A DNA stretch of 64,000 nucleotides from Phymorhynchus buccinoides (lineage: Eukaryota > Mollusca > Gastropoda > Neogastropoda > Raphitomidae), in NCBI GenBank assembly GCA_017654935.2, contig CM065698.1, positions 41,688,095 to 41,752,094 of the forward strand, given 5' to 3'. Shown here in pieces: positions 45,558 to 56,084 of the stretch. The notes beneath the pieces are model-generated. The model was not told the DNA's origin, searched no databases, and saw nothing but the letters and a program-made list of their open reading frames with translations. The position numbers and the translations under genes are program-made. Positions within the stretch are counted from its first letter, which is position 1, and the number at the start of each line of letters is the position of its first letter.

Positions 45558-45790
45558 TTAAAGACCCAGTGACGCACCACGATTAACTCCCTTGGTTTTT
45601 TCTGGGTTGCTGTGACCCACATCTAATTTTCCCCATGTTCAAATTGAGGCTGCTCTTTAAACTGATGTGTCGGTTTCAATTTGGGGGCATTTATATGGGA
45701 GTCAGACTTGGTCAAAACAAGATTTATTTCCAGTTATAAGAGGGAAAACATGTGAAACCCGTAAGTTATGTGGCGTGCTCTCTGGCTGCG
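45558..45790. mobile_element. Inverted-repeat-type element related to 13092-13758
   Basis: 'Ttaaagacccagtgacgcac' and 'tttgggggcatttatatggg' with 'ccagttataagagggaaaac' match the element at 13092 in reverse order. The right end is not clear. Confidence 0.55.
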
Positions 45791-45949
45791 CTTTTTTCAC
45801 GCGCCTCTATTCACCTTCAAAATGTAATAATCAATCATGCCACCTGTGTCAGGGGCAGATAATTTTCTCATGCTTTGAGTACGTAATTAGTGACGTCTCG
45901 GTGCATGAAAGGGCAGATAATTTTTTAGTAGAGGTAGGGGGAAAAAGTT

Positions 45950-47110
45950 TTAACCCAGTGTGAGGTTCGAAAAAGTGGTTAGCGCTGTGAACCGTTTTTT
46001 TCTGCAAACTGAAAGTAAGTTTTTCTTAGAATAACGCATTCTTTTCGAAAAACAACACTGATTACAGCAGATTGGGTGTTTGTAAACCAAGAGTAGCTGT
46101 TTCAGTTTGTGGTGGTCTATGGCTTTACTTTGACTGGTAAAAATGTGGTCATAAATAAACCATGTGACCACCTTAGAAATGAGTCAGGGAAAAAGTTAGG
46201 ATTTTTAACCGGTTCTCAAAGTATGAAGCCTCATCACCCCCACCCTGATCACCTTGGAGGGCTTTCTATCCCTTGACCACACCAAAAGAGAATGTGCAAA
46301 AAAAAAAAAAAAAAAAAATGAACCCAAATGATTTTTTTTATATAGAAAAGCTACTACTTCCTGACAGGCTCTGTGTGAGTAAAAATAATAATACTTTTGA
46401 TAAGAAAGAGTCAGGGGCAGATAATTTCCTGCAGCTAATATGCTACTACTTCCTGACGTGCAAGGTGATAATCGTAAGCAGGCATGAGACAAGGGCATAT
46501 AATTTTCCGTATGAAGTAGAGGTGGGGGGAAAAACCTGTTTGAACCGAAAAACCAGTGCTAAACGTTCGTGGTTCGAAAAACCGGTTTGAGTTGCTGTGA
46601 ACCGGTTTTTTAACTGCAAACTGAAAGTAAAGAATTTTTTTCTTAGAATAACGCATTCTTTTCGAAAAAACAACACTGATTCTCAGCGCAGATTGGGTGT
46701 TTGTAAACCAAGAGTAGCTGTTTCTAGTTTGTGGTGGTCTATGGCTTTGACTTTGACTGAGTGTTGAGTTGAGTGTGTGTGTGTCATAAGTCATGTTTCT
46801 TTATTGTGTGAATGTGTGCGCGTGCGTGCGTGTGTGTGAATAAATTATTCTGACAAATAAATGTGTTTGCATAGGTGAAACTAGTGATGCGAGTACTGGT
46901 TAAAATAAACGGTTTCAGGTAAAACCGGTTTAAAACCGGTTAGGATTTTTTAACCGGTTCTCAACTCTAGTATGAAGCCTCATCACCCCCACCCTGATCA
47001 CCTTGGAGGGCTTTCTATCCCTTGAGGACACCAAAAGAGAATGTCTCCTTTTTAAAATAAATTAAAAAAAAAAAAAATGTCATCATCGACCCTACCCAAA
47101 TGATTTTTTT
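45950..47110. repeat. Segmental duplication within FoxJ intron
   Basis: 'Tctgcaaactgaaagtaa' through 'tgtttgtaaaccaagagtag' and 'gtggtggtctatggctt' occurs at about 46003-46130 and 46612-46745. 'Gtatgaagcctcatcacccc' with 'accttggagggctttctatc' occurs at 46219 and 46973. Phrases of 'aaccggttt' lie between. One unit of some 600 bp appears to have been duplicated and then altered. Confidence 0.7.
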
Positions 47111-47169
47111 TTTTTATAGAAAAAAATGCCTTTCTTCCAGTACTATGCCTGATGTAATGAGGTATTAGT

Positions 47170-47433
47170 TTAACCCCTTCACTGCCAGAGGAAAACTGAG
47201 AAATGAATCGATTTGCTTATAATGAAATGTAACCCCTTCCCTGCCCAGCCCTAGGTGGTGTGTGATGTCATTGATGATGTCATAACTTTTGATGTCATAG
47301 TCATGATGGTTTTTGGTTTAGACAAGGGAGCAAAGATATGTCTCCAGACCATTTTGTTAGATTAGGTCTCTCTGTAGATTTCATAAGGAAATCAATTATT
47401 TCTCCATTTTCCTCTGGTAGTGAAGGGGTTTAA
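47170..47433. mobile_element. TTAA-type MITE, second family
   Basis: TTAA-CCCCTTCACTGCCAGAGGAA on the left, 'cctctggtagtgaagggg'-TTTAA on the right, so the right border is one base off. Relatives lie at 35470-35665 (partial) and 48216-48395 (reversed, damaged). Confidence 0.72.
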
Positions 47434-48215
47434 CCCTTTCGCCGCCAGCCATTTTTCAGCAACAAAATACCATTAACCCTTTCACCGCCAAAGTCGCATT
47501 TTAGCACCACAGTGATTCAACACCTATGTCACTAAAAGGCATCAAATTGGGGTCCTGTAGTGTAGTATTATCCAAAGACCCTATTGTCTTAGTGTTTTGG
47601 GAAGTAAATGTAGACCTTAGTGTAGTTATTACTGAATGTCACAGAAGAATCCCCAATACTGCAGAAGTGTCACAATGTTTGTTCTCTACCCAGGTAAATT
47701 TAAGTGTCACAATGTTCTTCTCCTAAAATATGTGTATTGGCGGTGAAAGGGTCTCCTGTAGCTGGTGTATTAACTGAAAATCACAATGTATCTCTCTTCA
47801 ATAGTGTAGTGTATTAAATGGTGTCACAATGTATCATCCTCTGTAGTGTCTGTATTAACTGACACAATGTATGGTGAGTGTATTTGTAAATACAAATATG
47901 GTGGGTATTAACTGAAGTGTCACAATGTATCTCAATCTCCCTGTAGTGTATTAACTGAAGTGTCACCAGTATCTTTTTCCTGTAGTGTAGTGTATTAATG
48001 AAGTGTCACAAGTAGTTCCTGTAGTGTAGTGTATTAACTGAATGTCACAATGTATCCTCTCTGTAGTGTAGTGTATTAACTGAAGTGTCCTTATCTCTAT
48101 CTCCCTGTAGTGTAAACTGAAGTGACAAATACTGTAGTGTATTCTGAAGTGTCACAATGTATCTCTTTCCTGCCTTGTAGTGTATTCATGAAATGTGACA
48201 TTGGCGGTGAAAGGG
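47434..48215. other. piggyBac-like MITE interleaved with another repeat
   Basis: From 47474 the sequence follows the element at 12442 step by step ('caaattggggtc', 'ttatccaaagaccctattgt', 'cagaagaatccccaatactg', 'ctctacccaggtaaattta', 'ggcggtgaaaggg'). Between these pieces are inserted fragments of the unit 'tgtagtgtattaactgaagt' plus 'gtcacaatgtatctctctcc', which is the spacer of the array at 48860-49840. From 47760 to 48180 the second unit dominates in broken form. An assembly consensus error is the simplest explanation. Confidence 0.7.
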
Positions 48216-48395
48216 TTAAAGAGACCTGTTAGACTCAACCTGAGAAAATGATCTGGAGAGATATATCTTTCTTGAGTTGTCTAAACCCAAAACCATCATT
48301 CCAGGGCCACAATGTATGCTATGAGATCAAAAGTTATGACATCATCTGTAAAGTGACATCACACGAACCCCACAGGACAGGCTGTGAAGGGGTTA
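48216..48395. mobile_element. TTAA-type MITE, second family, reversed and damaged
   Basis: 'Agacctgttagactcaacct', 'aacccaaaaccatcattcca' and 'aaaagttatgacatcat' match 35470-35665 in reverse. Phrases such as 'cacaatgtatgc' from the neighbouring array are inserted. Confidence 0.6.
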
Positions 48396-48859
48396 ACTCT
48401 TTCGTTCCTGAGAACCGCTTTTGAGGTTGAATGGGAGTAACTGCAGATTCCTAGCTTTATAGAGCTCTCTATCTCCCTATTCCTGGGTTTCCAGAGAGAG
48501 TAAAACTGTATAAAGGGGTGTTATGTTATTGTGAATATGCGGCATGTTTTCAGCAGCCTGTTTCTCTTTCATAAACAATACTTGCCCCTCCTGTAAGAAC
48601 TGAAGGTCACAAAATCCCTCATTGCAATGCAATTATAGAAGAGCAGTGTAATAACAGTTGCATCATGTTGCATGTGTATTACTGAGCAAATGAGGCCCGT
48701 AGGAATCAACTGGGATAAATCTTCTCAGCAGCTAAAGAGGTTCTCAGTGAATGAACTGTAGTGTCACAAATCTTCTCTAAATACTGAAGAAACCAGTGAG
48801 TGTAAGCAAGTGCTGTTCTTCTCCTGGGTGTAGTGTATTAACTGAAGTGTCACCATGAA

Positions 48860-49840
48860 GCAGGCGGACCAGGGCAGCTGGTCCTCCCTCAGTGTAGTGT
48901 ACCAGCTGAAGTGTCACCTGTATCTCCTCCCTCAACAACTTCTTCAGCCAGACAGGGCTGCTCAACAGCCAGATCTCTCTCCAAACAACTCGGGTCACAA
49001 TGTATGTACTGTACTGTAGTGTAGTGTGAAGTGTATAGTAGTGTATGTATTAAGTGAACTGAAGTGTAGTGTAGTGTATTAACTGAAGTGTCACAATGTT
49101 TGTATTAACTGAAGTGTCACAGTGTATCTCTCTCTTAGTCTCAACAACTTCTTCAGCCAGACAGGGCTGCTCTCCTGCCAGAAGTGTATTAACTGAAGGG
49201 TCAGTTGTACTGTACTGTAGTGTAGTGTAGTGTATTAACTGAAGTGTCACAATGTATCTCTCTCCTGTAGTGTAGTGTATTAACTGAAGTGTCACAATGT
49301 ATCTCTCTCCCTCAACAACTTCTTCAGATAGACAGGGCTGCTCAGCAGCCAGAATCCAAGCAACTCGGGTCGGTTGTACTGTAGTGTGGTGTGGTGAGGT
49401 GTGATGTGATGTAGTGTAGTGTGTGGTAGTGTAGTGTAGTGAGGTGTATAGTGTATTAACTGAAGTGTCACAATGTATCTCTCTCTCCCTCAACAACTTC
49501 TTCAGCCAGACAGGGCTGCTCAACGGCCAGAACCCCAACAACTCGGGTCGGTTGTACTGTAGTATGGTGTGGTGTATGGTAGTGTAGTGTAGTGTAGTGT
49601 AGTGAGGTGTATAGTGTATTAACTGAAGTGTCACAATGTATCTCTCTCCCTCAACAACTTCTTCAGCCAGACAGGGCTGCTCAACGGCCAGAACCCCAAC
49701 AACTCGGGTTGTTTACGATTAAGTGAAGTGTAGCGTGGTGTAGTGTATGAATTGTATTTTCACAGTATATCTCTCCCTCCCTCTCTACTCTACAACTTCT
49801 TCATCCAGACCGGACTGTTCCACACCAACTCAAATTGGTT
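48860..49840 (+). pseudogene. FoxJ2/3: FoxJ2/3 SLNNFFSQTG exon in five to six tandem copies
   Basis: Five segments encode or nearly encode SLNNFFSQTGLLNGQNPNNS: at 48928-48995, 49138-49185, 49308-49375 (stop in frame: FFR, stop), 49487-49550 and 49648-49712. A sixth, at 49788-49840, is diverged: LYNFFIQTGLFHTNSN. All match human FOXJ3 SSLNQFFTQTGLIHSQSN, the part following LSQFQG. At 48854 'atgaagcaggcggaccaggg' (MKQADQG, then SW) matches the MRQADLKNW region just before it, but in another frame. The unit of about 170 bp includes the phrase 'tgtattaactgaagtgtcac'. Ending in TCG|G with phase 1 would join copies at 49487 or 49648 to exon 9. At least one copy must be the real exon, but no copy has clear acceptor, full frame and donor as written. 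Confidence 0.72.
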
Positions 49841-49849
49841 ATGAAGTGT

Positions 49850-49930
49850 AAAGTCAAGTCAAGTCAAAATGATCTTTATTGAGGATAAAGGAATAAGCTT
49901 GACAGCTTTTTTTCATCCTGTCCTCAGAAT
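49850..49930 (-). mobile_element. Retroelement 3' end with (TTGAC)n tail, reversed
   Basis: 'Gtcaagtcaagtcaaaatga' then 'tctttattgaggataaagga' is the reverse complement of the units at 14385 and 61598. Confidence 0.65.
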
Positions 49931-50075
49931 GAAAAGTAATACGAAAGCAACTCAAAAAATAACTCAACATGCAAAACTAAACATTGCAAAGTACTAAGCT
50001 TTAGCCTAATAATATAAGGCATTGAAAGAACTATTTATAGAGTGAGAGAGAGAGGGAGTATAAATGAACGGGAGA

Positions 50076-50106
<31 letters not shown>

Positions 50107-50385
50107 TGGACATGGGTAAAAATGGGAGGTCAGACACAATAGTGTAGTATTGTGTCAGTGTTGTGAGGTTTTTTTTGTGTGTGTGTTTTTCAAAAACGTA
50201 TTTGTTTTTGTGTGTTTTTTGTGGTCTCTTTCGGGGTGTCTCTATTTGCTAATGAATGTGAGTGAGCATTATTACGAACATGAACAAAAATGCTAGACAG
50301 GAGAGAGTAATAGAATTGGCAGATCCTTCTTTATTCTAATTAGTGATGGTTATTTTGTAAAAATTTAAATCCATCTTGTGTGCAG
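49931..50385 (+). other. FoxJ intron with poly-G
   Basis: A G run lies at 50080-50105. No exon is seen before 50386. Confidence 0.5.
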
Positions 50386-50459
50386 GTCGCTTCAACATGC
50401 CAGAATCTTCAAACAGTCAGATGAACTTGCCCTCTGAAACTACGCTTCTTACGTCACAG
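50386..50459 (+). CDS. FoxJ2/3: FoxJ2/3 exon 9
   Basis: It encodes GRFNMPESSNSQMNLPSETT then LLTSQ, entering in phase 1 and leaving phase 0 (74 bp). Acceptor gtgcag, donor CAG|gtaatc. Its phase matches exon 7 or the candidate exon 8 upstream and the terminal exon downstream. Poorly conserved, Ser/Asn-rich; support is from splice sites and phase. Confidence 0.82.
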
Positions 50460-52034
50460 GTAATCCGTCACGCTTCTATCCCTCTGTCTCTCTTTTCCCC
50501 CCATATCTCTCGTGCTCAGCACACACACAAACTCTTTGGATAGCTGAGAGTTACTCAGGAGCCTGATCTACATCATGTGACATATTCTTTTAAAAAAAGA
50601 GGGAACATTTCATTTTCAGGTCTGAAAAAAGGTGTGTGTGTGTGTTCACCATTTTTAAAATTTTCCTGGCTGCAAATATATAATATGATTGTCTTCAACT
50701 TGATTCTTGTATCTGTAATTGGAAAGTTCTGTGTGTTTTGTTATTGTTATATTCTCCATGCCCCCAAGTGACCAGAGGATTAACTCATTAAACACTGACC
50801 GATTGCTTCCTTTCACAACTGTTCAACACGAGAGTACGCTATAGCGTACATAGAGTTTAAACATTCACGCTTCACATCTCAGCGAACTCATGCAACCCAA
50901 ACTGGTATAAAAGTATTCCTCTACGGTCCCTTAATAGTTTTCAACCAATTAAATTGACTTGTAGTCTATTTTAAGGATGGCAGTGATTGAGAACGAGTCA
51001 CTACCCCTCTCTTTGTCTTCTTTGTCATGCTTTTTGGCAAACCGTCATTAATTGGCTAGTAATAACAAAAAATATTTTGGAACTTTAACAGACGCTAGCT
51101 TTTATTATTATAAATTATGCCACAAATTTTCATAACTACCCTTTAAGCAATCTTTTAAAAACAATTTTTATGTAATGATGCAAGCCTGCCTAGTGTTGAA
51201 CGGTTGTGCGAGGCATGTATGCTATAGTGTACTCTCGTGTAGAGAGCACATCATGTATACACGTCTGTATTGTTCAAAATTCGGGACTTTCTTGGTGTTG
51301 CACTGCCTCCGGGCATTGCCTCCAGGATCGTTCCCACCATCTTTATATCTACTAATGTCCCGCGTGTGTCTGTTCCAGACCGGAGGACGTTAAGCAGAAT
51401 TTATTCTTCTTCTCTTGTAGAGAGAGTTAAAGTTCTTGATTCCTGTGTGTGTGTGTGTGCGTGCGCGCACGCTCGCACGTATGTGTTTGTTTGTGTGTGT
51501 ATATTTGTGTTCGTGATGAGAGTCGGTGAATTGTGAGTGAAATTCACAGCTGTTTCGGGAGGAACATTTAGTTTATCTATATTTTCAGAAGTTGTTTCAA
51601 GCCAACTTTAGTTTACCATAAGTTGCTTTTCATAAATTACAATCACGAATATGTTGTAGTATGTGAAAAAATGTCTTATATTCAGTGGATATTGCTAGAT
51701 GTTCACTCATGGGCAATTTTATTTATGTTTGTGTTTTATTCAAGAACATTTTCTACTAAATATGTTGTATGATACTGCTCAACAAAATAAGTTTTTACCA
51801 TAAATCCGTTGGAAGAAATATATTAAAAATACAATGAAGAACACACAGCCCAAATATTTTTTATAAACAAAAGCTTGGTGCAGTTTTTATCTAAGATTTC
51901 TAGATTCAGTCTTTTAACTAAACAGCTTGATTTTGTATGGGGTGGAACAGCTGTGGAAAGCACATTGAGCTGTATTATAGCAATATAGCGCGCAATGTAA
52001 ATATCTTCTGCTATAATTTGTTAGCAAGAATAAG
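50460..52034 (+). other. FoxJ last intron, first part
   Basis: An inverted pair 'acacgagagtacgctatagc' (50824) and its near complement near 51240 suggests an old inverted-repeat element at about 50815-51245. A short (GT)n lies at 51446-51460. No exon is supported. Confidence 0.45.
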
Positions 52035-52237
52035 CAGACCTGTTTACCTTTACGATTTTGCCGTAATTTTTACGAAACAAAAGTCAAATTACGATAATTA
52101 CTGCGACAAAAAAACCGCGAAAAAAAACCTGCCACTACAGTTGCGTCGGCAAGCGATGCTTTTGAAACAATGCGGTGAAAAGTCATTCCGGTTCCCAGCA
52201 TACAACGCGCGTCAATTTCTTTTAATTCTGTTTCAAG

Positions 52238-52345
52238 ATGGCGTCAAAGCGACCGCGTGGTGAGAGTTCTAGGTCAAATGATCCAAAATCTGATGGAAAG
52301 ACACCAAAGAAAAGGCCAATACATGGTTTAAAAAAATGTTTTTAA
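52238..52345 (+). pseudogene. Short frame, possible transposase N-terminus remnant
   Basis: It encodes 35 residues: MASKRPRGESSRSNDPKSDG then KTPKKRPIHGL and a few more, then stop. The initiator context is 'caagatggcg'. The Lys/Arg/Pro-rich start resembles nuclear-localising N-termini of transposases and other nuclear proteins. It lies inside the transposon remnant. Not recognised further. Confidence 0.35.
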
Positions 52346-52376
52346 AGGTCTCCCAGTGCACTATTGCTTGCATATA

Positions 52377-52833
52377 CAGGGTTCGTACGGTCTTTAAAGG
52401 TCAGTAAAAATTTGTAAAAAACGCCACCCCGTTTTTAAACCCTTGAAAAGTCTGTAAAAACAGCCATTTTGTCCAGAGTTTTTAAAAAGTCTTTATTTTT
52501 TATCAACAAGCTTATCCTTCCCAGTACATAATTTGACGATCAGTTCTATTCAGAACACAATGCCCCAGTACAAATCCTGTAAAATCTGGTGGGTCACTGT
52601 GTATTTGGTGTTTGATATTTTGGTATATACAAGTCACAGAGACTTTTCTCTGTGAAATTCGGGTTGCTCCCATCTGGAAAGATCGTTGACGCAAGCGCAG
52701 CGCCACCCATTGTATGTGTGTGTGTGTGTGCATGCATTACCGTCATATACAGTCCTTATTTTTGGGGGAAAGGTCTTTAAGAAGTCTTTAAAAGGTTTGT
52801 AAATTTGGAAGGGAAAAATCTGTACGAACCTTG
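52377..52833. mobile_element. hAT-like element, CAGGGTTCGTAC ends
   Basis: Left CAGGGTTCGTACGGTCTTTA, right 'ctgtacgaaccttg' (one mismatch). Subterminal 'gtctttaaaggt' and 'agtctttaaaaggt' are inverted. It is flanked by ATATA on both sides. It contains a fragment (52630-52715) matching the 3' part of the SINE at 35725, reversed. Confidence 0.75.
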
Positions 52834-52983
52834 ATATAACTGTGTAATTACAAACAGTTTTCTTGTTAATCAGGTTTTGTGAAGAAAAAGAATCGTCCGC
52901 ACGTTGGATTACAGTTTTTTTTCTTCAAAATTACTATTTTTTGTTTCAGAAATTACAAATTTGCAAAACAGGGTAAACAGGTC

Positions 52984-53285
52984 TTCTTCTTCTTCGATCA
53001 CTCAGACAGTTTCCTGTCAATTATGAGTGCAGATGCATCATGCTGCCGTTATGCGCCTAAGTAAAACATAATTAGGCCCAGCATGTCCGACTTTGGCTGG
53101 TGGAAATCGTTTTGAAAGTTTCTTGAAAAAAGACAGGTGAATGGCAGGCAGATAGTAGATGACAGCAAGCAAAGGGAAAAGGCAGAGTCAAAGAGAGTAA
53201 CAGTTTAGAGGAAGTTACAAGCACAGAACTTCCAGAAGGTGGGGGAACTATTTATACAAAATACTCCCCGGTATCCCCACGGGGG
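52984..53285 (+). mobile_element. Full-length SINE, type II head, with target duplication
   Basis: Flanked by GTAAACAGGTC (52973-52983) and GTAACCAGGTC (53286-53296), one mismatch. It starts 'ttcttcttcttcgatcactc' and ends 'ggtatccccacggggg'. A single 59-bp internal unit is present. It ends 44 bp before the acceptor-adjacent start of the FoxJ terminal exon. Confidence 0.88.
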
Positions 53286-53329
53286 GTAACCAGGTCTGAA
53301 TAAGAGAGGTCTGTGCCTTTGCTGTGCAG

Positions 53330-53434
53330 GCCCCGGGGGACGGTTTCTCTGCGCAAGGGGTGTCCAGCCAGCCCAACTTCCTGCACCCCGGCGACGACAT
53401 CGTGGACGATTTCAATTGGGACAAGTTGCTCTGA
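53330..53434 (+). CDS. FoxJ2/3: FoxJ2/3 terminal exon
   Basis: It encodes 34 residues, APGDGFSAQGVSSQPNFLHP then GDDIVDDFNWDKLL, and TGA at 53432-53434. The ending DDIVDDFNWDKLL matches DDIQDDFDWDSIV at the C-terminus of human FOXJ3, an acidic motif diagnostic of the subfamily. Acceptor tgtgcag at 53323-53329, phase 0. Transposon and SINE insertions lie directly upstream, so the branch point must sit in the last 31 bp or within inserted DNA. Confidence 0.96.
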   Translation, partial: APGDGFSAQGVSSQPNFLHPGDDIVDDFNWDKLL

Positions 53435-54606
53435 GCCATCTCCCTACCCCACCCCCCTACCCCCTCCCCCCACTACCTCTCACAAAATCAAAGAGGAGGA
53501 GGAGGAAGAAGAGGAGGAGGAGATTTTTTTTTACTGCAGGCAGCAAACTTTTCTGGTATCGTCGTCATTGTGATTGTGATTGTCGTCATCGTTGTGGGGG
53601 GGGGGGGGGGGGGGGGGGGGGGGGTGTGTGATTATTTTCTGGCGCCGTGGACCAGCCCCAGGACTAGGCTTTTCACAGACTGCGAGTTGAACAAGGGGTG
53701 AGGTGAAGGAGATAGGGGAGTTGGGAAGGGGGGATTTTTTTTATGGTGTGATGAGTGGGTTAGGGTAGATGGAGGTAAGTGGTGGAGTAGGGTGGGTAAG
53801 GATGGGGTTGGGTCTGTTACCCCCTACCTTCCACCCCCTTGTTCCCGTTGGTTGTTTGTGTTGTTGCACTGTTATTGGTTATAGACTCCGATCGTTGAAC
53901 CAAATTTATCGACTTTTTTATTTTTTAATGTGGATGACGAAAAGAAAGTACCAGATTGTGGACAATGTTTTGAAAAATATATCAGATTTATTAACAAGAT
54001 GTATTTTGGAAAATGTGAACAACTTGTGTGCAGTATAAAAGTGTCGGACCCACGGACTATGTTCTCAAAAATCAGTCGGGACTTTTGAGAACAAATCAAT
54101 TTCATTTTCAGGAATGAGCGAGAACTCGTGGACAGTATTCTGGAATTTTTCAAGCGACGTGTGGGTGATTGGCTGTGATGAGTTGAAGTGTAGGGAGTTT
54201 GAGTACAAGATGGCGGTGGGCGGTTGACGCTTCGACAAGTGCCGTTAAACGGACACTGAAACTGTGACGAGCCAGGAGGCTTCACTGTTAAGGGAAAAAC
54301 ATAACAGACTTTTAGTACTGTAGTAGTGTTGAATGAATTCTTGTTTGAAGAATTTTCAGGAAGCCAGTTTGTTGGAAATTGGCATATGTCCTTTATTTAT
54401 TTTGCGTGTGTGAAAAAGATATTGGTGATAAGTATATTTTCTAGGTGTATGTGTGCGTGTGTGTTTTTACATGCGCATATTGTTTTTTCGCATGCGTGCA
54501 TGTGCTTATGTACAAAAAGTAAGTATATTTTCCAGTTGCATGAACATATGTGATAGATAGGCTGGTCCTTCTTGTTTATTAGTTTTAGTGTCGGTAGTAG
54601 TTTACA
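53435..54606 (+). other. Probable FoxJ 3' UTR
   Basis: Non-coding after the stop, with a purine-rich (GGA)n stretch at 53497-53525 and a G run at 53597-53624. No firm polyA site is seen in this part. Confidence 0.5.
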
Positions 54607-55014
54607 ATATCGTCGGTGACATTCACAAACCTCATATCTCAATGTTGGTAGTTTTGAGAAAAACGAATTTAATTGTTTTAAAAAGTAACTGCGCTGGCCA
54701 CAATTGATTAACTATGATGAATATGTTGTTTGAGATATTGCGATTTAAGTCCTGCATTCTGTTAAAATGACTGAAAACGGGTTTTTTAGACTTGAAAAGA
54801 ACGAAGATATGAGGTTTTGTCCTTAACTAGATCTGAATTTGGGACTTACGAGTTTTTCTTCTATGTTCACAATCTCGTTTACCCCGGATAGAAAGTCGTT
54901 AGAGATACGAGCTTTTGGTGGAAGGTGGCAGGAAAAATGAAAAGAGCTGACTATGTATCTAACTCAAACCCCCCAAAATCGAGATACGAGGTTTGTGAAT
55001 GTCACCGACGATAT
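54607..55014. mobile_element. MITE, ATATCGTC inverted-repeat family, copy 2
   Basis: ATATCGTCGGTGACATTCAC with 'aaacctcatatctcaat' and the inverted 'gagatacgaggtttgtgaat' ending GACGATAT. Same family and orientation as 9908-10306. Probably transcribed with the FoxJ 3' UTR if that extends this far. Confidence 0.83.
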
Positions 55015-56084
55015 GTTGATAGGTGTTGAACAGAGAATACTGTTTTGATGCACACCGTGTTAAATATGATCGATTAATATTATAATTATGTTTCATCTTC
55101 CCTCTCTCAGTATGCACTTTTCTTTGTCCGTGTGGTGGGTGTTAGGAATAGTAGTTTGATATGTCTGTTCTTCAATGTTTTTAATGAGGCTTTATACCGA
55201 AAACTATCTGCCTCTGTCTCGCGACCTCAAATGCGAACGCCACCTACTTGGGATTATCGCCCTTGCCTGTCAGGAACTAGTGGTATGTAGCCACAGAATA
55301 TTATCTGCTCCTGACTTGTCACCAGGGGGCATCATCGCCCTTTCGTCTCGGCAAGGAGTAGTATAACGCCTCATTGCAGAGTGCACTAACCCTTTTTTTA
55401 AATTTTTCTCTGTAGATGATGTGTGCACATGCGTGAGTGCATCATCTGTGTGCGTGCATGTGTGTGTTTGTGTGTGTGGTCAAATTTGTAAAATGGGTTA
55501 GTAGATTCATCAGTCACTGTGTTGCAGGGAAAGAAAAGCATTCATCTTTTGAGGCTTGATAAACAAATAAATCTACCGTCAAAACTCAGGCAAAACAAAC
55601 CTCAATTTTAAAAAAAACCACTGCACCACATTTTTGTTGTTGTTTGGGTTTGTTTTTTGTTTCTTCTTCTTCTTTGTCATGTTTCTATAATGGGTTAGAC
55701 CAAAGATTCTAAAAGGGTAAGATGGACTACTTAAGAGTTACAGCGAGCCGGGCTGATAGAGTTATCGTTAGTGGGGTAGTTATACACCATTCACAGCGGC
55801 GGCTATCCAAAAACTCAGACTGGAATTTGAACGGAAAATTCAACTGGCCTATCGACGTGTAAATGTGTCACGTTTAAAAGGGACATAACCAGTGTTTCTG
55901 TCCTCACTACTCATATAGGGAAAAGAGACCGGATGCTTGTCTTCCCCTATACAGTCTTTGGTTAACGGTCACTTCAGTATTATGGACACCCCGGTAACCC
56001 AGACAGTTTTACTGAATCTCTTCCCTTCTTATTCATTACTGAAAGTCTTCAGTATTGGCCACTGCAAGTAAGGTTATTAACGCC
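55015..56084. other. Non-coding, nothing recognised
   Basis: The last part (56070-56150) is a diverged version of the tandem unit that follows. No gene is seen. Confidence 0.5.

Larger units (their letters stand above)
52035..53298. mobile_element. DNA transposon remnant, host of two nested insertions
   Basis: The left end CAGACCTGTTTACC (52035) and the right end GGTAAACAGGTCTG, the latter split by the SINE at 52984, are inverted. The direct repeat AATAAG flanks it (52029-52034 and 53299-53304). Inside are a small frame (52238-52345), another hAT-like element and the SINE. Its right border is 31 bp before the FoxJ terminal exon. Confidence 0.68.

Noticed and set aside
51270..51420. Possible exon in the last FoxJ intron
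   Set aside because: An open stretch with AG and GT nearby, but no phase match is needed between exons 9 and 10 and no conservation with FOXJ2/3 is visible.
55175..55366. Possible small gene
   Set aside because: Short open frame without recognisable domain, splice signals or supporting context.
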